From DAOPYE01 sp035352715 (lineage in GTDB: Bacteria > Acidobacteriota > Holophagae > Holophagales > Holophagaceae), in NCBI GenBank assembly GCA_035352715.1, contig DAOPYE010000065.1:1-15611 (forward strand): 15,611 nucleotides of DNA, written 5' to 3'. Each line of letters begins with the position of its first letter. The stretch's first letter is position 1. The translations under genes were made by a program, and so were the position numbers. This document shows positions 1 to 8,053 of the stretch, piece after piece. The notes below the pieces were generated by a model. That model made no database searches. It had not been told where the DNA came from and was given only the letters and a program-made list of their open reading frames with translations.

Positions 1-1
1 C

Positions 2-94
2 ATCGACGCCGAAAAGGCCAAGGCCTGGATCGCGAAGGGCGCTCGCCCCTCCAAGTCCGTCGCCGACCTCTTCAAGAAGAACGCGATCCTGTAG
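2..94 (+). CDS. rpsP: 30S ribosomal protein S16, C-terminal end (partial)
   Basis: Only the last 30 codons and a TAG stop (92-94) are in the window; the start lies to the left. The reading frame beginning at base 2 gives a Lys/Ala-rich tail with the segment WIAKGARPSKSV followed by LFKK, typical of the C-terminus of bacterial S16, where a conserved W-x-x-x-GA-x-P-S/T-x-x-V pattern precedes the end. S16 is a small-subunit protein needed for 30S assembly. Identification is supported by the next genes, khpA and rimM, which follow rpsP in many bacteria. A terminator-like hairpin starts 37 bases after the stop. Confidence 0.9.
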   Translation: MDAEKAKAWIAKGARPSKSVADLFKKNAIL

Positions 95-130
95 TTTCGG
101 GTTTTCCCGGGCCGCATTCGTCTTCCAGAA

Positions 131-152
131 GCCGGACCCTGTCCGGCTTTTT
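131..152 (+). terminator. Intrinsic terminator or attenuator between rpsP and khpA
   Basis: A perfect 7-bp stem, GCCGGAC (131-137) and GTCCGGC (141-147), with a CCT loop is followed directly by five T residues (148-152). This is the classic Rho-independent layout. It lies between the rpsP stop and the khpA start, so it probably ends part of the transcripts and lowers khpA-rimM expression relative to the abundant ribosomal protein. Read-through must occur unless khpA has its own promoter; no convincing promoter is visible in the 30 bases before khpA. Confidence 0.75.
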
Positions 153-172
153 GTGTTCCTTCTTTTCGGATC

Positions 173-176
173 GGAG
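173..176 (+). promoter_or_regulatory. Ribosome binding site of khpA (decides the TTG start)
   Basis: GGAG sits six bases before a TTG at 183. The alternative in-frame GTG at 153 begins in the T-tract of the upstream terminator hairpin and has no Shine-Dalgarno sequence, so the TTG start is preferred. Confidence 0.65.
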
Positions 177-182
177 CTTCCG

Positions 183-476
183 TTGGATATCGAAGCTTTC
201 CTCAAAGATGTTCTGACCTCGCTGCTGGATCACCCCGAGGAACTGCGCATCGAAGTCAAGGGCGAGGGCCGCAAGCGGGATGTGTTCATCCACGCCAATC
301 CCAAGGACCGCGGCCGGATCATCGGCAAGAGCGGTCGCATGATCTCTTCCCTGCGCACCCTCGTGAAGGTGGCGGGCGAAAAGGCGGGGCTGATCCTGAA
401 CCTGGAAATCCACGAAGAGGAAGGCGAGCGCCCCCCCCGCAAGGGAGCCGCCTCCGAGGAAGTCGAGGCTCACTGA
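183..476 (+). CDS. khpA: KH-domain RNA-binding protein KhpA
   Basis: A small, 97-residue, single type II KH-domain protein. The N-terminus (DIEAFLKDVLTSLLDHPEEL) matches the start of the KhpA/YlqC family. The RNA-binding GxxG loop is visible as IIGKSGRMI in the middle of the protein. The C-terminus is a Glu-rich, probably disordered tail. KhpA is a small cytoplasmic RNA chaperone, which in Gram-positives partners KhpB and affects cell-division mRNAs. The start is taken as TTG at 183 with GGAG six bases upstream; a longer GTG start at 153 would overlap the terminator. The stop TGA overlaps the rimM ATG by one base (TGATG), so translation of the two is probably coupled. Position between rpsP and rimM is the usual place for this gene. 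Confidence 0.87.
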   Translation: MDIEAFLKDVLTSLLDHPEELRIEVKGEGRKRDVFIHANPKDRGRIIGKSGRMISSLRTLVKVAGEKAGLILNLEIHEEEGERPPRKGAASEEVEAH

Positions 477-1030
477 TGCTGCTGCTGGCCCATCTGGCCA
501 AGGTGCAGGGGCTCAAGGGCGAGTTCCTGCTGCACCAGATCATGGACGAGCCCGAGCGCCTGCAGCAGGTGCAGGGGCTTGTGCTCGCGCCGCCCGAGCT
601 GGTGCTGGACGACGCCGAGCGCATTCCGGAGGCCGCCCAGCCCGTGACGCTGCGGGGCTTCCGCTGGCATCAGGACCGCGCCTGCGTGGCCTTTGACGAG
701 ATTCCTGATCGCACCGCCGCCGAGCGCTTCAAGGGCTGGGCGCTGTGGATGCCCGACGATCAGGCCTCGCTGGATGAAGGCGAGAGCTACCGCCACGATT
801 GGATTGGATGCGAGGTCTTCATCCAGGGTGCCAAGGTGGGCGAGGTGTTGCGCCTGGAGCCCACCCCCATGGGCTACGACATGGTGCTGATGCGCGATCT
901 GCGCCCAGGCCGCACCGGCCAGCGCGAGATCCCCTACATCAAGACCTGGTTCCAGAACGTGGATCTGGCCGCCCGGCGCATCGACGTGGATCCCCCCCAG
1001 GGCCTGCTGGATCTGGATCGGATCGACTGA
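476..1030 (+). CDS. rimM: Ribosome maturation factor RimM
   Basis: A 184-residue protein of usual RimM length. The N-terminal RimM beta-barrel shows the glycine-containing motif VQGLKGEF near residues 11-18. A C-terminal PRC-barrel-like domain begins near WIGCEVF and contains VGEVLRLEPT, IPYIKTWFQNVDL and the family's ending pattern PPQGLLDLD. RimM binds free 30S subunits, contacts S19 and helps mature the 3' (head) domain of 16S rRNA. The ATG at 476 overlaps the khpA stop. In most bacteria trmD and rplS follow; here an 84-base gap with no clear hairpin is followed by the 3' end of a convergent gene on the other strand, so the canonical operon ends at rimM. Confidence 0.93.
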   Translation: MLLLAHLAKVQGLKGEFLLHQIMDEPERLQQVQGLVLAPPELVLDDAERIPEAAQPVTLRGFRWHQDRACVAFDEIPDRTAAERFKGWALWMPDDQASLDEGESYRHDWIGCEVFIQGAKVGEVLRLEPTPMGYDMVLMRDLRPGRTGQREIPYIKTWFQNVDLAARRIDVDPPQGLLDLDRID

Positions 1031-1114
1031 TAGCCGACCGACTCAATAATCTGTTGCTTGGCGCCTTTAGCTTCCCAGATCAACTCGGATGAACAACCTG
1101 TTTGGCACTTACAC

Positions 1115-2131
1115 CTAGTGTGCATGCTTCGACTGCGTCCATAGCGCGGGATCTTCGGTTCCGAGGCTCCATAAAACAATGTGGGAGAATCCCTTGGCTT
1201 GGAGCGCACAGATTTTTGCGTTCAAGCTGACCGCATCCTCGTAGTAGGCAACCAGCTGTTTGTTGTCCTTTGTATAGATGAGATTGGGAGCTTGGCCATC
1301 TTCATCGCGCCCCAGGCTACCGCTTTTGCGGGCTTCGGTCAGCTCTGCAAAGGTGATCTCACGGGCTTGTGATCCCCACTCATAACCGCTGACCTTGAGA
1401 GCTGGAATCACTTTGGTTTTGGGGCACTGGCTTTCTGCAAAGGCCAGAACGCTTTCGCACCATGAGAGCGTGCAAACCGGGCCGGGGCTGGTCTTCGCAT
1501 TATGCAGGTTGTAAAGCATGATCTGGAGGCGATCGACCGTTTGGCCGAGCGCGCTCCAATCCATCGCGCCGGCTCCCGAGGAGCGCAGCTCCCGTTGTTT
1601 GGGCTGAACGGTGACCGATAACTGCAACCCCTGTTTGTGAACCTGCTTCGCGAGATTCTGGATGAAGGCGGAAAATGCATCCCGATCGGAGTAATTCAGG
1701 TTCTCGTAGTCCACATCGAGACCATCTACGCCCATTTCCTTGCAATGGTTCAGCAGTTGGGTGATGTGCTGCTTCTGTCGAGACGAATCCGTCAGAATGT
1801 CGTGGGTCAGGTCGGGATCCTTGAGGGCCATTTTTCCATCTGTTTTGGGATGGTCATTGACTACGGTGAGCCACACTTTGAGCTTGCGCTGGTGCAATTC
1901 CTTGACGACTTGTTTCCAGTCTTTTTTGGCGCGGCAGGGCACGGGATTCCCTGCCGCATTCCATTCCAGGGCGAATAAAAAAACATTCGAAAGAGTCTCC
2001 TGTCCACTCTGGGTGCTGCGAAGCCCCGCTTCCTGATTCCAGTAAGTAACCCAGCCACCGAGTTCCTTCGTCCACGCGCAGGCGCCGGACGTCAGCATCA
2101 AAAAAACCAAAAGTGCTATTCTCACAATCAT
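1115..2131 (-). CDS. Secreted glycoside hydrolase family 18 protein (YaaH/chitinase-like)
   Basis: A 338-residue protein. A hydrophobic signal segment (VRIALLVFLMLTSGACAW) suggests export. The cysteine could make it a lipoprotein, although the lipobox is poor, and SPase I cleavage after ACA is equally possible. The GH18 catalytic signature DGLDVDYE is at residues 136-143, with Glu143 the expected acid and the aspartates needed for substrate-assisted cleavage of beta-linked GlcNAc-type sugars. The C-terminus has a YxDxxSLxxK element followed by VLWSLGTEDP, as in YaaH-like GH18 enzymes. ATG at 2131 is chosen because it starts the signal peptide two bases after the stop of the upstream gene; the frame is open further upstream but overlaps that gene. 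It is the last gene of the polysaccharide operon and probably cuts or edits the polymer in the periplasm or outside, analogous to the PgaB C-terminal domain. The substrate is inferred. Confidence 0.85.
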   Translation of the reverse strand: MIVRIALLVFLMLTSGACAWTKELGGWVTYWNQEAGLRSTQSGQETLSNVFLFALEWNAAGNPVPCRAKKDWKQVVKELHQRKLKVWLTVVNDHPKTDGKMALKDPDLTHDILTDSSRQKQHITQLLNHCKEMGVDGLDVDYENLNYSDRDAFSAFIQNLAKQVHKQGLQLSVTVQPKQRELRSSGAGAMDWSALGQTVDRLQIMLYNLHNAKTSPGPVCTLSWCESVLAFAESQCPKTKVIPALKVSGYEWGSQAREITFAELTEARKSGSLGRDEDGQAPNLIYTKDNKQLVAYYEDAVSLNAKICALQAKGFSHIVLWSLGTEDPALWTQSKHAH

Positions 2132-2133
2132 TC

Positions 2134-5100
2134 CTAGAAACGGTAGCCCACGGTGACTGCGCCTTGCGTTGAGGCATATCCATTTGTGGAGCCAAGACCG
2201 AGTTTTACATTGGTGCAAAGATTCCGGCTCCAAAGCCTGGACCAATCCAGCGTGAGGGCGCCGGTCCACCGTTGGTGGTTGATATCGTCGTCAGAACGTC
2301 CACCAGCCATATCGATTGTGAGACTGGAATCCTCCATGAAGGATCGCTGATATCGACATTTGAACCGTGCAGCCTTGTAGTTCATGGGCGTGTAATACAA
2401 GTTGGAATGCTGGTCGCTATCGGCCTTTTGGAGATCAAAACCGAATTGCCAATCGATTAACCCTTCAGGTCGGCACAGCGCCTGCAGCAGCTCGGAGTGG
2501 AGCCGATTGTGATCGCTGGTGGAGGCCTGAGAACCCAGTGCCATAACGGACCAGTTGTTCAGGCGAAGCGCATAGGTCAGGCTTCCATCCCATTGTCGAA
2601 CCCCCGCCCGAAGGGATGCCAGTGTGTCCATATCTTCTCTTCGCAGATCCATCCGGAAATCGTGGGTATCAAATCCCAGATGGGCGTTGATACCAGCTGA
2701 TTTCCGATCCATATCGCCATCAAAACGGCGGAAGGAGCCCCAACCCGAGATATCGAAGATTCGAGTCGGAGCCCAGGACGCGTGACCCTCAAACGCTTTG
2801 CCATTCAGATGGCCCAAGCCCCGCTCCTGATATTGAAGGGCTCCAACCTTCACATCGAAAGTCACGGGACCCTGAAGTGGCCAGTGGTAGCTGAGGAATG
2901 CGCTGCTTCGCGATCGATGATCCGAACCATTCACGAATTCGCCTCCCGCACTTGGGTGAGCCTCATTTTCCCATTCCAGGCGGCGCTGAAGTGAGGAGGT
3001 ATTCCGTGGGCTTTGGGGCGGAAGACCGGCTTCGTAGGCCGCCAGATGTTGAGCAGCTTCGCGCGGGCGGTTATCGGCCCAGGCAATCTCAGCCCGTACG
3101 GCTTCGCAGGCCCGATACATTCCGGGAGATTCCTGTTCCAGCTGATCCAGCATTGTTCGGGCCCGACCCGTTTGGCCCATCCATAGTGTGAGATTGGCTA
3201 ATTGGAGTTTGGCCCGGTTTGTGGGGTTCTCGGTTGCAAGGTGACGAATCAGCTCTTCGCCAGTCCAATGGGCAGCGGGTTCGAAGCGCCAAAGTAGGCG
3301 GCTGCTGGACTCTCCTTCTTGGATGAGGTTGTAGCCACTGCTGTCCTGAACCATTCCAAATCGGAAGTACTTCGGCCAGGTCGCGCTATTGATTTCGGCC
3401 GCGTGGTCCATGCCCGTGACGCTGAGCTGTCCGGCCTCGCTGTACGGGAAGGCGAAGGCGATGGGGTGTTCGGGGGCAATCTTTTGCAAAAGGGTTTCCC
3501 GGCAGCGTTTGTAATCCTCATCCAAGCGCGCCTGGAACTCCGAATCCGTTTCCACTCGATTGAGTTCAGGGAGCCAAGCGCGTTCCACCAGGAACTTGCC
3601 CAAGTGTCCTTTGGCATCAATGGCGATGGGAGCATGGGCTTCATGCCCATGAGCTTGCATTTCCCAACGTCCGTTTTGGCTGAGTCGCTGAATGTTCTGC
3701 CAGCTGGCATGAAAGAGCTCGGCGGATTCGGCGGGTTCCCCTGTGGGAACGAACATTGTGGCCTTCAACCCATAACGCGCAAGAATGGGATCGGCCTTCA
3801 TGAAGGAATCCAATCGAGCGTCATCAAAGGTGATGAGGATGGGCTTCGAGGGCCAGGCTTGCTTCCCGGCTATCATAAGTTCCATCTCTGAAAGGGTGAT
3901 GGCGGTGTAGCCATTCTTGGTCAGGGCGGCCATTTGGCGTTCGAAGGCTGCACTGGTGATGCAGGGGGTTCGCTCCTGCTCCTGAATGCCGTGGTAGAGG
4001 ATGATGGGGATGTAGCGCTGTTTGGGGTTTGATTTAGCAATTGTCCCCAGGATGGTTCGAGCTCCATCCAGATCGCCCAGGCCCATGAGGGCTTCGGTGC
4101 GCCATAAATCGCGGTTGTAGCTGCTCAGGAAGGATTCCTTGAAGCGATTACCATTCAGTTGGTCGAGGGCCTCCCGGTATTCGTGGTTTTGCATGAGGGC
4201 ATTCACGAAACCTTGATAGGCGGCGAGGTTTCCGGGGTATTTCTGGGCCAGGGTACGAAACTCCTTCAAACCTTCCTGGCGGTTTCCTTTGGCCAACAAC
4301 AGTTCTGCGTGGAGGATCTGGAGGTCTGCGGTTGTGGGGAGAGCCGTGCTTCCTTCGGCTGACACCTGCAGGGCCAAATCCAGACGGCCTGCCAATTGCA
4401 GGTAGCGGATCCGATCCTGCCAGTACACCTGCATATCTGGATGCTCCTGGGTCAACCGATGCATCCATTCGGCAGCTTCTTCGTAATGTCCCGTTAGTTC
4501 GGCATCCAGGGCCAAGAAACGCAAGGCCGATTCGGGCGCTGGATGAGTTATTGTCAGGCGCCGCGCTTCTGCAATGGCGACGGCATAGTCTTCGACGGCG
4601 TAGCTTTCACGGATCCAGTTTTGGACGGGGCGTAGTTTATCGGGGTCCAACTTGCGCAGCTTGTTCCATACCTCTCGCGCAGCCATGTGTTCTCCACTGC
4701 GCGTGAGGACTTCGGCCAATCGATAGTGTACGGCGAGATCTTCGGGGTACTCCTTGGATAGAGCCGTCCCGAGCTCCTTGGCTTTTTGAAGGCGGCCATC
4801 CTGGGCCAGGGCCTGCATGAGGCGGACTTTCGCGCTCTTCAGTGTCGGATCCAGGGTCAACGCTTTTTCTTCTGCTTGGATGGCGCCATCGTAGTCGCGA
4901 ATGAAGAGCAGGGCGAGGCCCAGCCGATCATGGGCCTCGGCCCAATCGGGCTGAATGGCGACCAACTGTCGCCAAGTGGCGAGGCAGGTCTTCCAGTCTC
5001 CTTGATGGGCGTAGGCCCAGCCCAGATCCCGAAGGGCATGGCGATTGGTGGCATCTTGTTCAAGTGCCAGTTTGCAAAGGCGAATGGCTTCGTCTACGCG

Positions 5101-6276
5101 ATCCTTTTGGTAGGCTTGGGCCGCCTGGGCTGCGTAAAGCCGGGCCAGCATCCTGCCGCGGAAGGGTGTGTCGGACGCGGTATTCATCAGGAACTGAACG
5201 CCCTTATCCGTTTGTTCCAGCCGGTTGAATGTTTCGGCGAGTCGATCTCCCCACGTACCCTCCAGCCCCGGAATGCCCATCAGGGCGGCAAAGGCGGACG
5301 TTGAAAGAGCGGATTGGTCGAGTCGAAGCCCGACTTCAAACAGCTGAAGGCAGGGCGAGGGTTCTTGAGGTTGTATGACGCGAATCTGTTCCAGGGTGGA
5401 CTTGGCTTTGTCCCAGGCGCCCAACTCCATGTAGGCTTCGGCGCGGCCCCGCAATAGGTTGGGAGTTTCCGCATCTTTGGGTACCTTGGACCATGTCTCA
5501 AGAGCTTGCTGAGGTTTGTTCATGCGGCGCTGGGCCGATCCCAGGCCGATCCGAATGGCAATATTGCTTTCATCCCACTGCAGGCCTGTTTCCAGGTATT
5601 GGCAGGCCTGGGAGAAGTCCTCAAGGTGGTAAGCCACTTCTCCCTGGGCGCCATACAGGCGTGAGCGAAGCGCATCAGGCTTGGCGGTGGAAGGATAGGT
5701 TTGGATGGCTTTTTCCAGTCGAGCCATGGCGCCCTTTGAATCACCCATCCGATCCTGAATGAGGGCACGGCGCAGGATGGCATCCGTTCGATGGGGTTCC
5801 AGGCGCAGGAAGGCATCCAGTGATTGAGCGGCGTGCTCGAGATCTCCCAGTCCTTCGTAAGCCTCGCTGATTCGCAAACGAAGAGAGTTCTGGTCCCCCT
5901 TCAACCGCAGGCTGCGCTGAAAGCAGTCCAGGGCAGCCTGATACTTGCCGTTGGAAAGTTGTGCGTATCCCAGGGAATTCAGGGTGGGGCGATCCCTGGG
6001 GTCCAGGCGAAGCAAATTCTCCCAGATGTGGCATGCCTCGGGGGTTCGTCCAACCGAGTTCATGCATTGGGCCAATTCTCGCCAAGCGGCTGTATGTGCG
6101 GAATCCTTGTCCACCACCTGCTGGTAAATGAGGATGGCATTCGCAAAATCGCCGGATTGATAGTGCTTTCGGGCTGAGTCGAGCAGTGGCTGAACCGAGG
6201 ATGCGGCGGAAAGAGAGGCTGCCAGCACCCAATTCAGGCTCAAAATCTCCCGTTGATTTCGGTGCTTCCGGCTCAT
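2134..6276 (-). CDS. TPR - polysaccharide deacetylase - outer-membrane beta-barrel fusion (PgaA/PgaB-like)
   Basis: A 1380-residue exported protein. A signal peptide (about residues 1-27) is followed by many TPR repeats (about 30-745), then a NodB/PgaB-type deacetylase domain (about 750-1000). Its metal and catalytic residues are intact: TFDD with Asp818 and Asp819, His876 and His881 in HGHEAH (the H-x4-H spacing of PgaB), and FPY at 943-945. A short second TPR-like stretch (about 1010-1085) precedes a C-terminal region (about 1095-1380) of alternating aromatic/polar strands ending in VGYRF, an outer-membrane barrel signature. E. coli PgaA is TPR plus barrel (807 residues); here a PgaB-type deacetylase is inserted between them. 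Likely role: outer-membrane export of a GlcNAc-type polymer with deacetylation at the exit. ATG at 6276 forms an ATGA overlap with the previous stop, with GGAG seven bases upstream. TAG is followed two bases later by the GH18 gene. Confidence 0.85.
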   Translation of the reverse strand: MSRKHRNQREILSLNWVLAASLSAASSVQPLLDSARKHYQSGDFANAILIYQQVVDKDSAHTAAWRELAQCMNSVGRTPEACHIWENLLRLDPRDRPTLNSLGYAQLSNGKYQAALDCFQRSLRLKGDQNSLRLRISEAYEGLGDLEHAAQSLDAFLRLEPHRTDAILRRALIQDRMGDSKGAMARLEKAIQTYPSTAKPDALRSRLYGAQGEVAYHLEDFSQACQYLETGLQWDESNIAIRIGLGSAQRRMNKPQQALETWSKVPKDAETPNLLRGRAEAYMELGAWDKAKSTLEQIRVIQPQEPSPCLQLFEVGLRLDQSALSTSAFAALMGIPGLEGTWGDRLAETFNRLEQTDKGVQFLMNTASDTPFRGRMLARLYAAQAAQAYQKDRVDEAIRLCKLALEQDATNRHALRDLGWAYAHQGDWKTCLATWRQLVAIQPDWAEAHDRLGLALLFIRDYDGAIQAEEKALTLDPTLKSAKVRLMQALAQDGRLQKAKELGTALSKEYPEDLAVHYRLAEVLTRSGEHMAAREVWNKLRKLDPDKLRPVQNWIRESYAVEDYAVAIAEARRLTITHPAPESALRFLALDAELTGHYEEAAEWMHRLTQEHPDMQVYWQDRIRYLQLAGRLDLALQVSAEGSTALPTTADLQILHAELLLAKGNRQEGLKEFRTLAQKYPGNLAAYQGFVNALMQNHEYREALDQLNGNRFKESFLSSYNRDLWRTEALMGLGDLDGARTILGTIAKSNPKQRYIPIILYHGIQEQERTPCITSAAFERQMAALTKNGYTAITLSEMELMIAGKQAWPSKPILITFDDARLDSFMKADPILARYGLKATMFVPTGEPAESAELFHASWQNIQRLSQNGRWEMQAHGHEAHAPIAIDAKGHLGKFLVERAWLPELNRVETDSEFQARLDEDYKRCRETLLQKIAPEHPIAFAFPYSEAGQLSVTGMDHAAEINSATWPKYFRFGMVQDSSGYNLIQEGESSSRLLWRFEPAAHWTGEELIRHLATENPTNRAKLQLANLTLWMGQTGRARTMLDQLEQESPGMYRACEAVRAEIAWADNRPREAAQHLAAYEAGLPPQSPRNTSSLQRRLEWENEAHPSAGGEFVNGSDHRSRSSAFLSYHWPLQGPVTFDVKVGALQYQERGLGHLNGKAFEGHASWAPTRIFDISGWGSFRRFDGDMDRKSAGINAHLGFDTHDFRMDLRREDMDTLASLRAGVRQWDGSLTYALRLNNWSVMALGSQASTSDHNRLHSELLQALCRPEGLIDWQFGFDLQKADSDQHSNLYYTPMNYKAARFKCRYQRSFMEDSSLTIDMAGGRSDDDINHQRWTGALTLDWSRLWSRNLCTNVKLGLGSTNGYASTQGAVTVGYRF

Positions 6277-8051
6277 CGGGCGTCTCCAGCCGACAGATTC
6301 GTGAAAACCTCCCAGCGAAGGTTCAGGGTTCCCATGTACATCTCCATCTCGTGCGTCATTAGCAGCCATTTGTTTTGCTCAGAGGGTGGGAGATCGCTCA
6401 CATCCAACCGAAGTCCATTCCATCCGGTGCTGGCTGCTCGCTTGGCCAATGACTTAAGCCATTCGGTGTCCGCATCTGCCGAGTCCATTGCTTTCACACT
6501 GGGAAGAACATCCAGGACAAATCGGCGCTGCAGCATGTGAAGCAGATCTTCGTTCAGGGCCGATTCCCGACTCTTTCCATTTTTCCGGAGGATCCATGTT
6601 GGGCTGATGGCTGATAGATCCGAGGCCGTGCCTTCCAGGTTCTGGATTTCGGCTCGGCTGGGATCCGACTTCATGGACTGGATGCGATAGGGAATGGGGG
6701 TGAAGCGATATTCAGTGATTTCAAACAGGGTTTTCCCACTTTCGCCGGGGGCCGTCAAAATTCCCAGATTGCCGGTCCATCGACCGGGCAAAAGAAGGGG
6801 GAATTCATTCAATGGTTTACCGTCGAGGGTGACCCAAAGTCCAGGGCCGCGGCGGGTCAAGGAGAATGTGTGCCAGCCTTCCAATCGAGTCGGAAGCGGG
6901 AAGCGCATCAGGGTATTGGGTGGGGTGCCCGGGGTACGATCCTGGAAGTAGAGGGTCTCGGCCCTTCCTCCCAGGCGCCAGTGTCTTCCGCCATATTCAA
7001 CTTCCTGGGCGAACCAGAATTCGCCGGAGCCAAGCTTGATCTTGGCTTGAAGGGAGAAATCTTGAGCCCAACGGCTGCCGGAAAGCCAAGTATCCGCACG
7101 TTTGAAACCGCTAAAAATCAGGGTGGACCCCTCCCGTCGGATCGCATCAGATCTAGAAGCGGGAATCCATCGCGCCATGGATGTCTCGGGCTGGTTCATA
7201 TCTGGTGTTGTTATGGACCATTCCAGGCGTTGGGCTAGCACTTCCGGTGACCACGTGGGTTCAACCTGGAGACGGTTCAATCGCAATGGGGCGTCTTCGG
7301 GTCCATTGGTTCCGAACTCATCGCTTTGAAAGGCCAGTTCGGGGCGAATTTCAGATCCCGAGGTTCCGACTAGAGGGGGGGTCACGTGAGCAAGGCGGGC
7401 GAAGGATCGCACTTGGCAATGGCGCACATGGGATTCAATCAAGACTTTGCTTTGCGCAAAACTCTCCTCGCCGGAATTGGCCCCTGGAAGGGGCATTCCG
7501 GTGGGAGTCAGGGGGCGGTGCCCATGGGTGCCAATTTCCCAGATACCGCTATCGACCATCAACTGGATGCGGTCCCAGAACAGGAAAACTGGATCCCGAA
7601 TCGCCTGATGACCGGTTTCCAGAAACATGAGGGCGGGGCACTTCTGTTTCGCGAGGATCGGGTGGGCTTCTTCATAGGTGCTGAGGTAGCCCCCGTCGAA
7701 GGTGAGCAGCACCGCGCGGGAGGGAAGAGACGCTCCGTGTTGGTAGGCATCGGCCACCTGCTTCAGCGTCACGGGCGTAAAACCCTTGGCGCGAATCGCT
7801 TCAATATGGCTTTCGAGCTGTGCTCCGGTGATGGATTCGGAACCTTTCTTGGTCTGAATTCGACCGAATTCCAGAATCACCAATCGGAAGGGAGAAGTGG
7901 ATGCCGATGCGATAGGCAGGGGGGGGATAATCCTTCTATGAAACCAAGCCCACGTAATGGGTCCTATCACGAAGACCAGAAACAGAAAAAGTCCCCAGCC
8001 CCATCGATCCGATCGAAAGGATCGGCTTATATTGGTAGTGCTTTTGGCCAT
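6273..8051 (-). CDS. Membrane-anchored, degenerate NodB-type deacetylase with jelly-roll module
   Basis: A 592-residue protein with one N-terminal membrane segment (about 18-36) preceded by basic residues, so the rest is probably periplasmic. Residues about 55-295 are a NodB-fold domain clearly paralogous to the one in the next gene (shared GxTxxTL, PILA and WE-x-x-x-HGH patterns). Its active site is altered: LTFDGGY has Gly120 where a metal-binding Asp is usual, and the second histidine of HGHRPL is Leu181. Residues about 308-449 look like a concanavalin/LamG-type beta-sandwich, perhaps sugar binding. Residues about 500-585 resemble the beta4-beta5 part of GH18 without the catalytic Glu. It may be a scaffold or polymer-binding protein rather than an enzyme. 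ATG at 8051 is two bases after the glycosyltransferase stop, with GAGG five bases upstream; an upstream in-frame ATG at 8357 overlaps that gene and lacks a signal segment. Function is inferred. Confidence 0.8.
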   Translation of the reverse strand: MAKSTTNISRSFRSDRWGWGLFLFLVFVIGPITWAWFHRRIIPPLPIASASTSPFRLVILEFGRIQTKKGSESITGAQLESHIEAIRAKGFTPVTLKQVADAYQHGASLPSRAVLLTFDGGYLSTYEEAHPILAKQKCPALMFLETGHQAIRDPVFLFWDRIQLMVDSGIWEIGTHGHRPLTPTGMPLPGANSGEESFAQSKVLIESHVRHCQVRSFARLAHVTPPLVGTSGSEIRPELAFQSDEFGTNGPEDAPLRLNRLQVEPTWSPEVLAQRLEWSITTPDMNQPETSMARWIPASRSDAIRREGSTLIFSGFKRADTWLSGSRWAQDFSLQAKIKLGSGEFWFAQEVEYGGRHWRLGGRAETLYFQDRTPGTPPNTLMRFPLPTRLEGWHTFSLTRRGPGLWVTLDGKPLNEFPLLLPGRWTGNLGILTAPGESGKTLFEITEYRFTPIPYRIQSMKSDPSRAEIQNLEGTASDLSAISPTWILRKNGKSRESALNEDLLHMLQRRFVLDVLPSVKAMDSADADTEWLKSLAKRAASTGWNGLRLDVSDLPPSEQNKWLLMTHEMEMYMGTLNLRWEVFTNLSAGDAR

Positions 8052-8053
8052 AC

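Noticed and set aside
153..182. GTG start at 153 for khpA
   Set aside because: It begins at the T-tract of the terminator hairpin and has no Shine-Dalgarno sequence; TTG 183 has GGAG six bases upstream.
1031..1114. Bidirectional terminator between the convergent rimM and GH18 genes
   Set aside because: No stable stem followed by a T-tract could be found by eye in these 84 bases.
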